Positions 50,101-62,500 of a stretch of DNA of 64,000 bases are shown piece by piece (the stretch's first letter is position 1; every line of letters starts with the position of its first letter). The stretch comes from Rhodamnia argentea (Eukaryota; Streptophyta; Magnoliopsida; Myrtales; Myrtaceae). The translations under genes and the position numbers were made by a program. Under the pieces are notes generated by a model. That model saw nothing but the letters and a program-made list of their open reading frames with translations, had not been told where the DNA came from and searched no databases. The DNA lies in assembly GCF_020921035.1 (NCBI RefSeq), contig NC_063150.1:30985826-31049825 (forward strand), given 5' to 3'.

Positions 50101-50608
50101 AGATTCCGTTCGTCAATGACTACATCAGAGAATCTAGTCGAAACGCTCTACGAGTGAGGTAGCTCCCTACCCATGACCTTCAAATGATCATCTGTGCAAA
50201 TTTTGTGTGGACGACCTTTGAAATCATAAGATCATTAGCATACTGTGAAATCTAGATTTTATTTTTTTGACGTGGACATGAATTATATCCTGTTTTGTTA
50301 GGGAGGGTATGAGCGGAGAGGTTGCGAATGAAGCGGTTTTTATTCCAGGGATTTTGCCGAAAATACCTGGCCGCTTGTACTATCTGTTTGGGAAGCCCAT
50401 AGAGACGAGGGGGAGATATGAATCACTGAAGGACCGAGAAAACGCAAATGAGTTGTACCTGCAGGTAAAATCCGGAGTCGAAAGCTGCATAGCGTACTTG
50501 CTCAAGAAGCGAGAGGAAGACCCTTATCGAAATATATTTGATAGAATCATACATAAAGCGTTACATTCTCCTTTAGATGACATTCCAGCATTTGAGCCCT
50601 GGAAATAG
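44168..50608 (+). CDS. PES: Phytyl ester synthase-like acyltransferase, copy 2 (plastid)
   Basis: Thirteen exons, 721 aa: 44168-44612, 44815-44866, 45013-45068, 45469-45627, 45733-45837, 45937-46043, 46234-46355, 46964-47072, 47832-47965, 48556-48925, 49600-49713, 50073-50158, 50302-50608. The exon structure is identical to copy 1 apart from one extra Lys codon in the Lys-rich stretch of exon 1. The GDSLGG elbow (Ser212), GYHMLMGLEL and PGGAREALH are all kept, and every splice site is intact. Coding differences from copy 1 are few (for example LFFPG for LFLPG, IGDSLGG for VGDSLGG, EEYKLFW for EEYQLFW). It should be a functional paralogue. Its distal promoter differs from copy 1 because of the copia insertion upstream. 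Confidence 0.92.
49142..49285 (+). other. Small open frame inside intron 10 of PES copy 2
   Basis: The counterpart of 33606-33755. The frame from EGDSKWQQ to DMGWIRS and a stop stays open although the ATG region has shifted by a base. The inner differences from copy 1 include two third-position changes within QMAAATAGG. Confidence 0.35.
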
Positions 50609-52885
50609 TTTTGGCCTCATGCATTTCATTCAGAGTGACCTGGCCTATGTCTCGGCTGAACATAAACATGTGCAAACGCCATTCCTGTAGATCTAATTTT
50701 CAGTTGGAAAATACAATTTCTTCTTTCGTGGATATTCAGATGGTCAGCACTCTTTGCGTATCTGAAGAAGACAATCTGTATATTCCTAAAGCAACGGCCC
50801 CGAAATATCTGAAAGCATTATAGTCAATGGATATCGTAATCCTTGAAATCATGGAATTACAGTCTTCAAATTTTTTTTCAGATCTGGAAAAATGAATCTT
50901 TATAGGGCAAAGAAATGTCTGTTGGGTATAATAGCATCTCTGAAACAAGTATCTGCTTGATTAAACATGTGTAAACGCCATTCCTGTAGATCTAATTTTC
51001 AGTTGGAAAATACAATGTCTTCTTTCGTGGATATTCAGATGGTCAGCGCTCTTTGCGTATCTGAAGAAGACAATCTGTATATTCCTAAAGCAACGGGCCC
51101 GAAATATCTGAAAGCATTATAGTCAATGGATATCGTAATCCTTGAAATCATGGAATTACAGTCTTCAAATTTTTTTTCAGACCTGGAAAAATGAATCTTT
51201 ATAGGGCAAAGAAATGTCTGTTGGGTATAATAGCATCTCTGAAACAAGTATCTGCTTGATTACTGTCTCGGTCATTTAACTTTGCGCTACTTACCTCATT
51301 GGAAAATTCTTAATAAGGCATAAGCCAAAGCAGCCACTGTTGTGGCAAATAAACAAGTCTTACATAAACTCGAAGCGGACGAAATCCTCTAAGTCTGATC
51401 TTATCTTGAGAGTAATTTCTAAGCTGACTTGCTGATTATAATCTCCTCATCTTCATAAATTTCACTGGAGAAGTTTCAGTTTATTTACCAGAAATTTAAC
51501 TGTCCGAACACTTGGACCTCGATTCCAAACATATGAATCCGTGATAGATTTGGAGTTATCCACTCTGGAAGGCACAGGCATGAATGAAACCTGAGGTTCC
51601 ATCTGGTTTAGCATCTACTCTTCCCTTCTTTCGGGTTGGATAAATATCAGCAAATCACAGGTGAGGGTAGCAATAGGATTGATGAGAAGCCTTCTGTCTC
51701 ACCTTGTTGAAAGTGCGGATTGCTGAATGTTCAAAGGTGAGTTATCCTGTCTATTTACATATTCTTATCTGGTAGATTTGGCAAGACTATCCAGTCAAGG
51801 ACTCCTACTTTCCTTAACATTTGTTTGTTGATCGTTAAAAGCTGATGGACTTCACCCTTATAGAGAGCTCGAACAAGTTTCCTCAATCATTTTGTCTTTC
51901 GGTGAAAAGAATTCCTAGAATAGATGAGACAGAAGATTCGAAAAACTAGCATATGGTATGGTTATTAGATAACCACCCTGATGGTTGGCTATGCGATGAC
52001 ACGGATGCAATGTGAAGGATGCACTGCTTGTTTCTGCTTAAGCCAAGGAAACTTCGACAGAAGTAAAACCGCTGGTTTACCGGTCCTTACCTTGTGAAGA
52101 TCCCCTTTGTGTTCTTTACATAAGTATAAATGATAGTTGTGCCTATGATACGAGTTATCTTGGAGCCGGAAGTTATAGACAGGGGCAGGTGGGATAAGAT
52201 AACTTTATCTATTACGAATATTAGATCTGTCAAATGCTTCTCCAAAACAATGTTCAGTTGCAGCCTGGACAACTACAACATGCGATATGGTGCAGGCTCG
52301 GAGAAAATAACACCATATCTGTAGCTATAGGCCTGGGAAGAGGTCCATCTTTACACAACATGCCAATGAGACTAAAAGACGCACCTTGTATTGCTTGCCC
52401 TCGAGGTACGCCCATCAGGGTACCTACACGTTACTCGACTTTGGGGACGATGTGCAAATGGGCTGCCATCCTAGATCAGTTGTCTAGACAACAGCTCTGA
52501 TTTCTGAGACGACCAGGTACATGGTTAATCTCATGGGCATTTGCATCAATGGAAAGCGCCTATAGATCTTGCTTCTTTCCAACGGTTTTCTGTTCATGAA
52601 GTCCTCACAATGTTTTTTTTCAAACTGCCTATAATGCAGTGGAAGAACGAACAAACCAATATCGCAGTAGTATTTTTGGCGACGTAGGACTCCTCAACTA
52701 GGCGATTTGGACCTATGCTATGAATTGTCTTGTGGGAATTATTTATCCGACAATGACATATCATGTTGCAGGAGCCAATCTTTTCCTTGCTGCGGAAAAT
52801 GTGTTCCAAGTCTCTGATGATGGATTTTGCTTGGGTTGAAAAAAACCTTTCAATAGATTTAGAAGCTACAAAATAATTCTTAATA
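50609..52885 (+). other. 3' flank of PES copy 2 (D segment)
   Basis: Matches 35076-37056. It contains the 3' UTR and a 299-bp local tandem duplication, and has no recognised gene. Confidence 0.6.
50664..51261 (+). repeat. 299-bp tandem duplication downstream of PES copy 2
   Basis: 50664-50962 and 50963-51261 are direct, adjacent and almost identical. The matching place after copy 1 has one unit only, so the duplication arose after the two genes separated. Confidence 0.9.
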
Positions 52886-54219
52886 CATTTGAATCTGATA
52901 AATGCATCCGAGCATTCGTTTGTTGGTGATACTAGGGAAAAGAAGCATATTTCAATGCCGTTTATGCTTTCAAACTTTGAGTTGAATTACGCAACTATAT
53001 TCTAAAGCAATATCTTAGTAGATGTTATCTTAAATATCGCATGGATACTTTCATGTTAAGAAACTGGAACACAACTATTTTCAAGGAATTTAATGTCTTT
53101 AGATTCAAGGAGCATTCAAGCTCAGACAATATGATCTATATTTGAAGTCCATTTAGACTCAGATTGACACGCAAATTTTTTCTATCATAACCGCTAATGA
53201 TGTGGCCTGGATTTCGATTTTGGAAGGTATCAATCATGAAGCTTGTCTCGCAAAGCAAATCTTAGTGCAAGACATCCTGATTGCTTGGCAAAGACAAGGA
53301 TTATGTCCAAACGAAAAGCTCTGTTTATGGAAACCTAGATTTGGTTGTATGGGCTAAATCAATAGGAGATTTTGATCTCATCTCTCAATACTCAATTCTC
53401 TTTTGGCTATTCTTTCTAATGGGTTGATTAGAGATTGATCCTCTGAAGACTGTCCAAGCGGTAGATTGGAAGAGGAGGAGTGTAAAAGGAAACTAAGAAG
53501 CTGAAGAGCTAGAGAGAACCTAGAATTCCAAAGTCTGAAAAGAGGTTCGATCCTACACTCGTCTTTCTTGAGCTATAAACTGCAATCCTTGAAAGATTTT
53601 GCTAAAGTAATTATGTGTGAGATAGTGTGATCTATCAACTCGAGTGACGCTTGTTGTCACCTCTGATCTAATGACTAGCGTGGAAAGTGGACGTAGGTTT
53701 GATTTAAGTCGAACCACTATAAACATCGTGTGCAAACTGTTCTATCTCTCAACTTTTACTTACTGCATATGATAGTTTATTACACACACGGGAATCTGAT
53801 TGTATCACTATTGTGAATCTGATTATATCATTGTTGCTGTTAAGACTTTAACATGGTTATGAACTTGATAGTCAAAATTTCACATTAGTTTATCATATTC
53901 TTTAAAATCACATGTACACTCCCTTTTAGGTGACACTGCTAGTTACAACAACTTGATGTTCTTGCCCATACGTGACGGAGGAGTGAATCTACTTGGAGCA
54001 TTTCAACAGTGAATTACTCTTGTTTGACATTGGAGTATTGACAGCTCCTTTTGTACAGGTAGTGTGGGAATTTAACATAAAATAAAAAGCAAAGACAAAA
54101 GATCACGAAAATGAAACCTTGAAGTCATGTACGCAGTTCTCTCATGTAATAAAACGAAACTTTCAGCAAGTTCGTGTCTTTCCTCATTTCCTTTCCATAA
54201 CCAACGTGATGGTCGGCTT
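52886..54219. other. Unassigned DNA; about 1.1 kb probable insertion
   Basis: No gene recognised. In the related stretch at 54220-55235, sequence like that ending near 52850 is followed almost directly by sequence like 53965-54070 (gtgaatctacttggagcatttcaaca). The intervening part of about 1.1 kb therefore looks inserted here or deleted there. No element ends were identified. Confidence 0.35.
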
Positions 54220-55235
54220 ACCTTGTGAACATCCTCTGTGTGTTCCTTACATATATATGAATGATAATTGTGCCTATAATCTGAGGTAACCTCGGAATGG
54301 GAAGTATTGGGACATTAGCAAGGGGCAGTTTGGATAGGACAGCTTCATCAGCTTAATTGTATTTATTTTGTGGCTTAGACAACTACAACTTTGGATGGGA
54401 CAATCTCGGAGCAAATAACAGCATATGCAGAATCCCTATTGCGGCACCTGCATATTACTCAACTTTGGGGATGATGTGCAAGTAGGCAGCCGTTCAACTG
54501 TTCAGATGATGATGCGAAATTCGGTGATCGGTCGCCGGTTGTACTTTGATGTTACGACAAATCCGTTTTTGTAGAATGAGCGAGTCTCTGCAAGCTGTAC
54601 CAACTTGATTCATTTTCATTTTTACTTGCTTTGTGGGGATTGAGTTTTTATCTTGAAATTATGTACCTTTCTTTTCCCTTCTAATCCCCGGCCCTCCCCA
54701 AAAACAAAAAAAAAACTGTTCAGACAACACAGCTGATTTTTAATGTAAGCAAGTGCATAGTTAACGTCTTGGGCATGAGCATCAATGGAAAACAACTGAA
54801 TAGATCCCGCCTCTTTCCAAATGAGACCGGACCGCACAAGGCGGGTTGGTATTCGACGCAGGAAGTCGTCGTAGTTATTCTTATTCAAACTGTCTATAAT
54901 GCCATGAAAGAAGAATAACTAAATATTTCTTGAGGAATTGCTCTTGGCACCCTAAGCCTCCTTAACCGGGCAAATTGGACTTGTCCTATGAAGTGTCTCG
55001 TTGGAACTATACATATCCAACAATGACGTCTTAATTCGCAAGAAGCCGATCTTCCCTTGCCATGCATGATGTGTTCCAAATTCTATAATTGGGGTTTTTG
55101 CTTGATGCTCGTGTCATGCCCATGTACAGCGGACGAGTGAATCTACTTGGAGCATTTCAACAAGCAAATTATCGATTCTTGTTTGACTTCAGAGCATTAA
55201 GGGCTTCTTTTGTTAGAGAAGTGTGTGAATCCAAT
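54220..55235 (+). repeat. Third, diverged copy of the D segment
   Basis: It shares ordered blocks with 36250-37010 and 52085-52850, for example ccttaccttgtga, tgtgcctat, caactttggggatgatgtgcaa and ctcct-aac-gggcaaattggac. Its tail (gtgaatctacttggagcattt) matches 53975 onward. A minus-strand frame through 54622-54888 is longer here than in the other copies, so a decayed gene may underlie the repeat, but I cannot name it. Confidence 0.55.
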
Positions 55236-56082
55236 TGAGAAGAAAAGGAGTGTAAAATTGACTCTCGCTTGCCATCATATTAGCACTCTTCCCTAAAGGA
55301 AACTGCGATGGCCCGTTAACATCAAAGTGAATCTATTATGAAATGTTTGTGGTTGTACATAATTGCACTTTCGATTGTTTACTTAAGTCATAACACCTGC
55401 ATATATTTAGTTTCTCGGCCACATAACTGTTGATGCTTGAGTCAGAGAGAAATAAAAGTGTTTATGGTAGCTTAATCCCGATTTAGGATTGTATGATATG
55501 CATTTATAAGAGCGATTAGCTACCGTCATGGTACAAATAGAAACATAAATAAAGAAAGACCCCATAAAACATATAAAATACACATTAGTAATAACCGTAC
55601 AAGAAATTCCTTTCACTTAAAATCTTTAGGCTTTTTTCCCATGCGTGCCCCAAATGCATGTGCCACAGTTCAGATTCTTGCACAGATGCATCTGACCTCT
55701 TTACAGCGAAATCCATCACCATCTCCTCTGGAGCTTATAGGCCACTATGTTTGATTCTTCTTATTATTACTAGGAAAGCTCGAATGACCTTAAGAACTTC
55801 ATTTTTTTTAAAGTATACCAACACACGGCTAAATGCAAAGCACTTGAGAAAATCAGGTTCTTTTCAATTATGGAATATTTACATGTCAGTTAATGTTCTC
55901 ATGACACTATCATGCATTTTGATTTTGACATCACCGACACTCACAATATCATATTGACTGTTGATACATAGTAAACTAGTGTAGCATGAAACAACAATCA
56001 AAATCCCATAATTCATTATTCAAACGATGAATCCTCCATGACAAACAAGACATAATCATCACCAACCGATTTGGGTTGATCT
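55236..56082. other. AT-rich DNA; nothing recognised
   Basis: No protein, RNA or element ends could be supported. Confidence 0.4.
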
Positions 56083-56345
56083 TGTAGCTAAGCAGATGTG
56101 TTACTTGTTACGGTTTAGCTTCTCCTTTTTCTTCTGTTTTATTCCGTTTTTCCTTTCGATTGTGCAGAATGCTATTTGGCATACACTAGATATGTAAGAT
56201 GAAACGTTATATGACTAAGAATACTCGAGTGGGGCTTTAGAATAAAATGGTAAATTAGGTATTGTCGATGCCAGTCGCATCCGGACCATCTTTAAATTGC
56301 TGTTTCTAATGCGAATACTTATTGTTTTCGAGTTCTCCAAACCAA
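56083..56345 (+). repeat. Counterpart of the LRS1 downstream segment
   Basis: Matches 26168-26410 in order, at an age clearly greater than the unit 1/unit 2 duplication. It sits upstream of PES copy 3 in the same orientation as its partner upstream of copy 1. Confidence 0.65.
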
Positions 56346-56434
56346 TCCAATAACAGCAAAAATTTGGGCAGGCCTTTGTTTACTTTTTGGCGCCTCTCAC
56401 TTAGTCTGTATATCCAGAATTTGTTCACTTTAAT

Positions 56435-57738
56435 TGTTGTAAGAAGTAGGTAAATAACTTATCAAATATACAAAATAAGAAAATAAATTGAACATCATAT
56501 TTATGTAGTTCAGTTGGTATGACCTATGTCCTCGGGAGAGCAACACAAAATTCCACTATAGATAAAACAATACAATGGATATTACAACTATACTCAAGTC
56601 AATCAAACACTCTCGGGTTATGTTTGGTCGTCAGGATAAAAGTCAGAATTAAATATGTTCAATCCTATCCTCTGTTTAATAGTTGTCCATGAAAGGATAA
56701 AGGGGATATGACCCAGATAAAAAAATCTTAGGGGAGGGTAGGATAGAGTTGGATAGGTTTTCTCAAAAGAGCAGATATAATGGAAACCGGGTTTTTCCTA
56801 CAATCACTGCCTCTCCTCTGCATCGGGCTGCTTCTTTGGCGGCGTCGATCGTCAAGTGTGGCCGTCTCTCCGGCGGCGCCAGGTTGGGATCTTCGACCGT
56901 GAAGCTAGATATCTCTATGACCTTATTCTTTAATCTATTGATTAATGTGGTATGAGATCATGTTCTTCGTTGTGTAATCGCTTGAACCTTTCCAACGTTT
57001 GAAAGGGATCTCAACATGTTATGAAGAACTCGAGGTTAATAATCAGTTTTCAAGATTGCTCTCTTGGATGACCTACATGAGTGCACCTTTAACTTGTGTA
57101 AAGAGGCTGAATAATTTGATTGTTCAACACCTGTTTACTCACTTGACAAAACAACAAGTAAGGCTAGTTGGTCGATGTCGTGCTTGAATCTAGATGGCAT
57201 AAACCTTTGCTCAACTATAACTCACTCATCGGAACTCATAACTAAATAATTTCTAAAGCATTCTGATGTTTCAGTAAAATAGAGTCGATCTCGGATGCGC
57301 CTTGTCTCTGCTTATCTGATTTTAAATTAGCAGTTCACCAAACAATATATAGGATATAATAAAATATTTGGATTTCTTATCCTATTCTATCCGATTCTAT
57401 CCCAACTAGAAATCCGAACGAGTAAATGTAGCCTTAGTGTTTCTCAACTCCGGCTAAACTCAATAATTCACAGTATTTAGCCCAACAATTCATTTAAGGA
57501 ATTCACAAATCTCAAACAAGATCAAATGGGTTCAACATTTTTAGATTGCCACAGCGTGTAATTCACAAGAAGTCACCTCTTGGACGCTTTTTACAACAAG
57601 ATACTTCTTATATATAAACAATAGTTGGATCCAAAAAAAAAAATCCTTTTAGAAATCCTACTCCAACCACGAAACGCACATAATTAGGAATTAGGAAAGT
57701 TTCCTTTTCATGCTCTCACTCAAAACGTTTTTCCAACA
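56435..57738. mobile_element. Probable solo LTR interrupted by a smaller element
   Basis: It interrupts the homology between the flanks of copies 1 and 3 (after ttgttcacttt, before ccatgatagcatctc). The inserted block starts tgttgtaag and ends tttttccaaca (TG...CA), with ttaat before and ttaac after (four of five bases). The text at 56520-56610 and 57440-57640 looks LTR-like. About 485 bp remain after removing the inner element. No internal retrotransposon domains are present. Confidence 0.45.
56615..57433. mobile_element. Probable non-autonomous DNA transposon inside the solo LTR
   Basis: The left end gggttatgtttggtcgtcagg and the right end read inward (ggctacatttactcgttcgg) are imperfect inverted repeats. 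Sub-terminal ggata motifs recur on both sides in opposite orientation (ggatagagttggatagg and its inverse near 57380-57400). No transposase. The superfamily is uncertain (Harbinger- or hAT-like ends) and no target duplication is clear. Confidence 0.4.
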
Positions 57739-57744
57739 TTAACC

Positions 57745-59545
57745 ATGATAGCATCTCAATGTTCTCTTATTACTTAGTTTTGGTTCAAAACTCCCGGAGA
57801 TTATTTCTTTTCTTTGCAAGGACTTTCTGAGGACATAGAGCAATTCCAGAGCCACAAAACAAGGAAGCAAATAAAGCCCCAAATTTATAAGAAATCGCGG
57901 CGATGACATTCATGGGCATACTACATTCAGCCAGCCTACCGTCGGCTCTGAGTGTTAACGATTACAGAACAAAGATTGTTGATTTGCTACTAGTTACAAA
58001 ATTTGTTTTCAACTGATACTGTTTCTCTTCGTTGTTGTATGTCGTTTCCTTATGGGTTTTGGATGGGAACAATGACAATCTTTCGACAAAATCTAAATGA
58101 AGTTACATTTATTTCAAGAGTCAGACGGCGACATCTTCCAAGGAAACGACATCTTCAGTGCTCTTTTCCTACATTCCTCTTTCGATTTCGACAAAGTTGA
58201 TGCGTTTTGCCAAGCTTACGTTTGTTCTTTACCAGTTTGTGGTCGGCAATTCTTGTTCAATTGATAGTTCAAAGTGGCGGTCTCAATTCTTGTTCATATA
58301 TCTTGTTTGCTGTTATTTTTGTTTGGGCCCTCTTTAGTATTGGTGATAAGATCTCATTACTATTTTTATTTTTATTAAGATGGAAAAACCAACTTTAGAT
58401 TAGTCAGGACCCAATGACTCATTGGCAAATCTTGAGATATTCTCCGACAGATGGGATTCTTATCCTTAGTCTCATCTTTATTTTATTTATAGTACTTAGG
58501 CTCCGTTTGTTCCACGAAAAATAAATAATTAAAAATATAATTTCTTAAAAATGATAGCATGTATTGTTGAAAAAAATAAATAAACGAAAAGTATTTTTAC
58601 AATCCATAAAAATATCCAGACATAAAGTATTGTTGATAACATATTTTTGAATTAACTAATTATCTCAAACGTTATAAGCATCAATTTCAGAAAAAAAAAA
58701 TGTTTTACAAATCATTCGTTTCCCATGAAATAAATAGAGCCTCAATCTCATTTTATTTTCCGTACTCGAAACATTTCATGAGTTTCAAGTTCTCACAAGA
58801 AGTTGATAAATCTGCTCATTAGATATTTTTTTCTAAGACTAAAAGGCCAAATCTTAATTTAGTCAAGACACAAACGACGGATCCAAGCATGACATCGCTT
58901 GCACGTGTGGAGAATCTAATCTCCATGATATGTCTGGACCATGTCGATAAGCGCTTCCCCTTCTAAGCAACATCGAAAGATTTCCCTTTTCTTAATCGCG
59001 AGATGGACCCTTGGCTGTCAGCACTCGGGTGTGCGACAAGAAAGAACCAGACCCGGCTAACTTCCAAACAATGGTTTCCCTCTCAATATACTTTTCTTTC
59101 TCTCTCTCTCTCTCTTTCTCGTCACCCTTTTCAATTTTCTTGTTGCTGCGTTGTTTTCCACATTAATTTTCACTCACTATTTATTTGCTCCAGTTCTGTC
59201 TACCGTATAACCACAAAGATTTCTAGAATTGTACGTCCTAGATAGTATCAAAATACCATTTTGCTTTGAGGGCGCACCTCAAGTTTCAATTTTTCTTTTT
59301 TCCGGTTGGATGTTTTCTCAGTTTCTCTGTTGCTTGTTTTGGGCCAAAGAATGGAATGTGTGGATTCTTTTTGATTTGGAGTGTTCCGAGGGACCTTCTG
59401 ACTGAACTCCCCAAGGCCCCCTCAGAAACATAATAGGACTCTGGAGCTCTTTTACAAGTGTAGTTCTTGGTGGGGATCAAACTTTCTCAGTTGCTGAGTT
59501 TGGAGAAGGGAAAAAAAAGGGTGCAGTCATTTTTGTATCACTGCT
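57745..59545 (+). other. 5' flank of PES copy 3
   Basis: Diverged counterpart of the copy 1 flank: gatagcatctcaat at 57748, cctctttcgatttcgacaaagtt at 58177, caattcttgttcaattgata at 58247, and gtgtggagaat at 58904 follow the same order as at 27258-28018. A CT-rich run at 59095-59117 lies where the 5' UTR should be. It contains one MITE. Confidence 0.55.
58498..58742. repeat. Fold-back MITE, family member 5
   Basis: It begins aggctccgtttgttcc and ends with the inverse aaataaatagagcct. Inner arms carry aataatt...ttcttaaaaatgat and atcattcgtttcc. It is not collinear with the members in units 1 and 2, so it is probably a separate insertion. Confidence 0.55.
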
Positions 59546-62500
59546 ATGACATCATCAGTTGTTTTCCGGGTGTTACCTTATTTGGTGTCGAATTGGCAAG
59601 CTAGGCCTCTGTGTATAGTGCAAGCAAGCAGTTCAGTTGGTGGTGACTCAACAGTGTCATCATCCCCTGAATTGGTTGTGTTGAATGGAGCTCCTCCTGT
59701 TGAGGAGAAAGAGAAAGTCGGTCCTTTGACCGGAGGAAATGGATATGCAGTTTCAAAGATTGAGTTGGTAGAGAAGAAGAAAAAGGTGGAGAAGGAAGCA
59801 AAAAATGCAGTTGCTTTGGACAGCTTGAAGGTGTTGTGGGATGATGCGTATGGAACTAAGAGTGTGAAGGACTATCTTGACTCCGCAAGGGATATGATCA
59901 GGCCCGCCGGAGGTCCGCCCCGTTGGTTTTGCCCTGTTGAGTGTGGACAGCCTTTGAATGATTCTCCAGTTCTTCTTTTTTTGCCTGGTAATTCCTGGCT
60001 TCTCGCTTGACTGGAAGTTTTACTGCATGGTTATAAGGATATGACTCGAATTCTAGTTTTAACAATATGCTTGTAGCTTTTAAGAAGTGAATATAATGTA
60101 CTCGTGCATAAATTGATACCCAGGTGCTATATTCTATAAGAGCCTAATTTTGTGGAACTCAAGTAGAATATGCCGATGTTTTAAAACATTAGTGCCGCTT
60201 TCTGCAGGAATTGATGGCACTGGATTGGGCCTCATCTTGCACCATAAAGCACTGGGGAGGTGAGTTCGTATGTTCCAGCATTTTGGGGTTGAATTGCGTG
60301 ACAGGGGAAAGGAATAATGCATGAGAAGCCCGTTTGTTTCTATGATTTTTTTTTCTGTACTTATGACCAAGCAATTTAATGTGAATACCTTAAAACTGCA
60401 GGGCTTTTGAAGTTCGATGCTTGCATATCCCTGTTTATGATCTGACTCCATTTGAAGGTATCTCCCTTTCAAAGCCTTTTAGTTGCTGTGCATGCTGACA
60501 ACAACTGAGGGTGGAGCAGAATGTTTTTGAGCGATGTAAATATGCAAAGGGCGGTGGTGCATTCATGTGATTTTACGATCATTCTTCACTCCATTTAGTT
60601 CCATATGCACGGATATTGTCCTTATCTGTTCTTTCCAGCTATATTCAATACTCGAGCCTCGACATTCTTTCTCAAACATATGATGTTATTGTTGACGCAC
60701 ACTGCTAAAATATGGGTTTACAAGCCATTTAAAGGGTGAAGACTTCTTCTAAATACTCAACTTACGTTATAAGAAATGAAATAGCATGCAATACTAACTG
60801 AGAACTTGACACAGAGTTATTGTGATCTGTTGTATTATACTTGTTAGGTCTGGTGAAATTCATTGAGAAAACCATCAAAGCAGAGCATGCCGCATCTCCA
60901 CATAAGCCTATTTATCTTGTTGGGGATTCCTTTGGTGGATGCCTTGCACTTGCTGTGGCTGCTCGTAATCCTACCATCGACCTGGTAGTCTTCTTAGTGA
61001 ATCCAGGTTTGTTTTCAGATAGACAAGCAAATCATGAATTGGGTATATTTCTTCTGGATTACAAGCCTTCTTTGAGACTCTGAGGAAGTCTGTTGTTTGC
61101 TCCTTCATGTTAGCTACATCATTTGGCCATTCACAGCTGCAGCCACTGTTACTGTTATTAGAAGCTATGCCTGACAATTTCCATTTCACACTCCCCTATC
61201 TTCTCAGCTTGGTTGTTGGTATGATATGGTTCTTTCAAGTCTTTGTGTAAAATGATGATATGTCACAATGCTCTCAGAGTTTTCCATAGAAAGTTTGATT
61301 TCTTTCTGAATCAGGTGATCCATTGAAGATTGCAACAGCCAATATTGATAACATGCTTCCACCGAGAGTGGCACTCGAACAATTGTCTGCCAACCTCACT
61401 TCTTTGCTGCCTCGCCTCTCAGTAAGTGTCGTTTTCTGCCGGATGTGCTTATTTTCTTTTCTCGTTAACCTAATTGCTCAAAGCTTTACAATAGATGTAT
61501 AGCAGGCCTTCTACTAGGCTGGCTGTTTCTTGATTATCTCGAGACCCAATAATCAATTCCCTGTTTCAGGGTTGGGCTGATATGATAACCAAGGAAGCTC
61601 TTCTTTGGAAACTGAAGTTGCTTAAATCAGCTGCCTCTTATACTAATTCTCGTCTTCATGCTGTCAAAGCCGAAGTGCTTCTACTTGCCAGGTTTTTGCT
61701 CCTCTGTGCTTTGTCAAGATAATGACATGATCGTCAGATTGAGTAGCAAATTGTTTTTGCTTAGGCTTCCATTTTATTTGGTTGCTCCTATACACGAGCA
61801 ACCATTGCCAATATCTTTTTGCACTACTCCTCATGAGTCCTATAAGATGGGTTTTGTTGATATTGTCATTCTGACTCTTTCTCAACAGCTGGATAAAATA
61901 AGCTGCCTAATTCTCAGTTCATAGATGTGAGTATAAACAGTCGTGTGAAATATGGTTTCGCTTCATAGAATGGGCAGCAGCCATTTTCCTGTTTCTTTGC
62001 GTGAATAGTTTTGAAGTTTCTATCAGCACATGAGTATATATTCCATGGATGAGCCTCAAAACATGCATGTATATACAAAAGCATGAACATAATTAAAGAT
62101 AAATGCATCATGCATGCGTGCACTGGTTAGGTGATTATTAATTTCTACTGGAGAGACAATAGTTTATGGTTTAAGCGTAGGTACAATTTGTTGCATTTTC
62201 TCAGAGGCTTCTATTGATTCAGTGGCAAAGATAACATGCTTCCTAGTCGGGATGAAGCCCACAGGCTTATGAAGTGATTGAAGAACTGCAGAGGTCGTTT
62301 CTTCAAGGACAATGGACATATACTTCTATTGGTAGGTGAAATCTATGTCACTATAATGTTGTAAAGCTAGAGGAGTTGCTTCCTTTAAGAGACTTTAAGC
62401 TAAAAGACTTTTTCTATGAATCTGGCTCATTTTAAGATGTACTTTGGCACTTATATGGTGATATCCTCATGATAGGCTTTGACAGTGCTTGGCTAGTAAA

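Larger units (their letters stand above)
37057..52885 (+). repeat. Tandem unit 2 (5' flank, copia insertion, PES copy 2, 3' flank)
   Basis: It corresponds to unit 1 from its 26855 side to its 3' flank end. The join lies in cttaatacatatgaat/atattaagtata near 37057: to the left the sequence follows the D segment (compare cttaatacatttgaatct near 52885), to the right it follows 26860 onward. Confidence 0.8.

Noticed and set aside
50664..51261. CRISPR-like or satellite repeat
   Set aside because: Only two adjacent 299-bp units, explained by a local duplication; no short repeats with regular spacers occur anywhere in the window.
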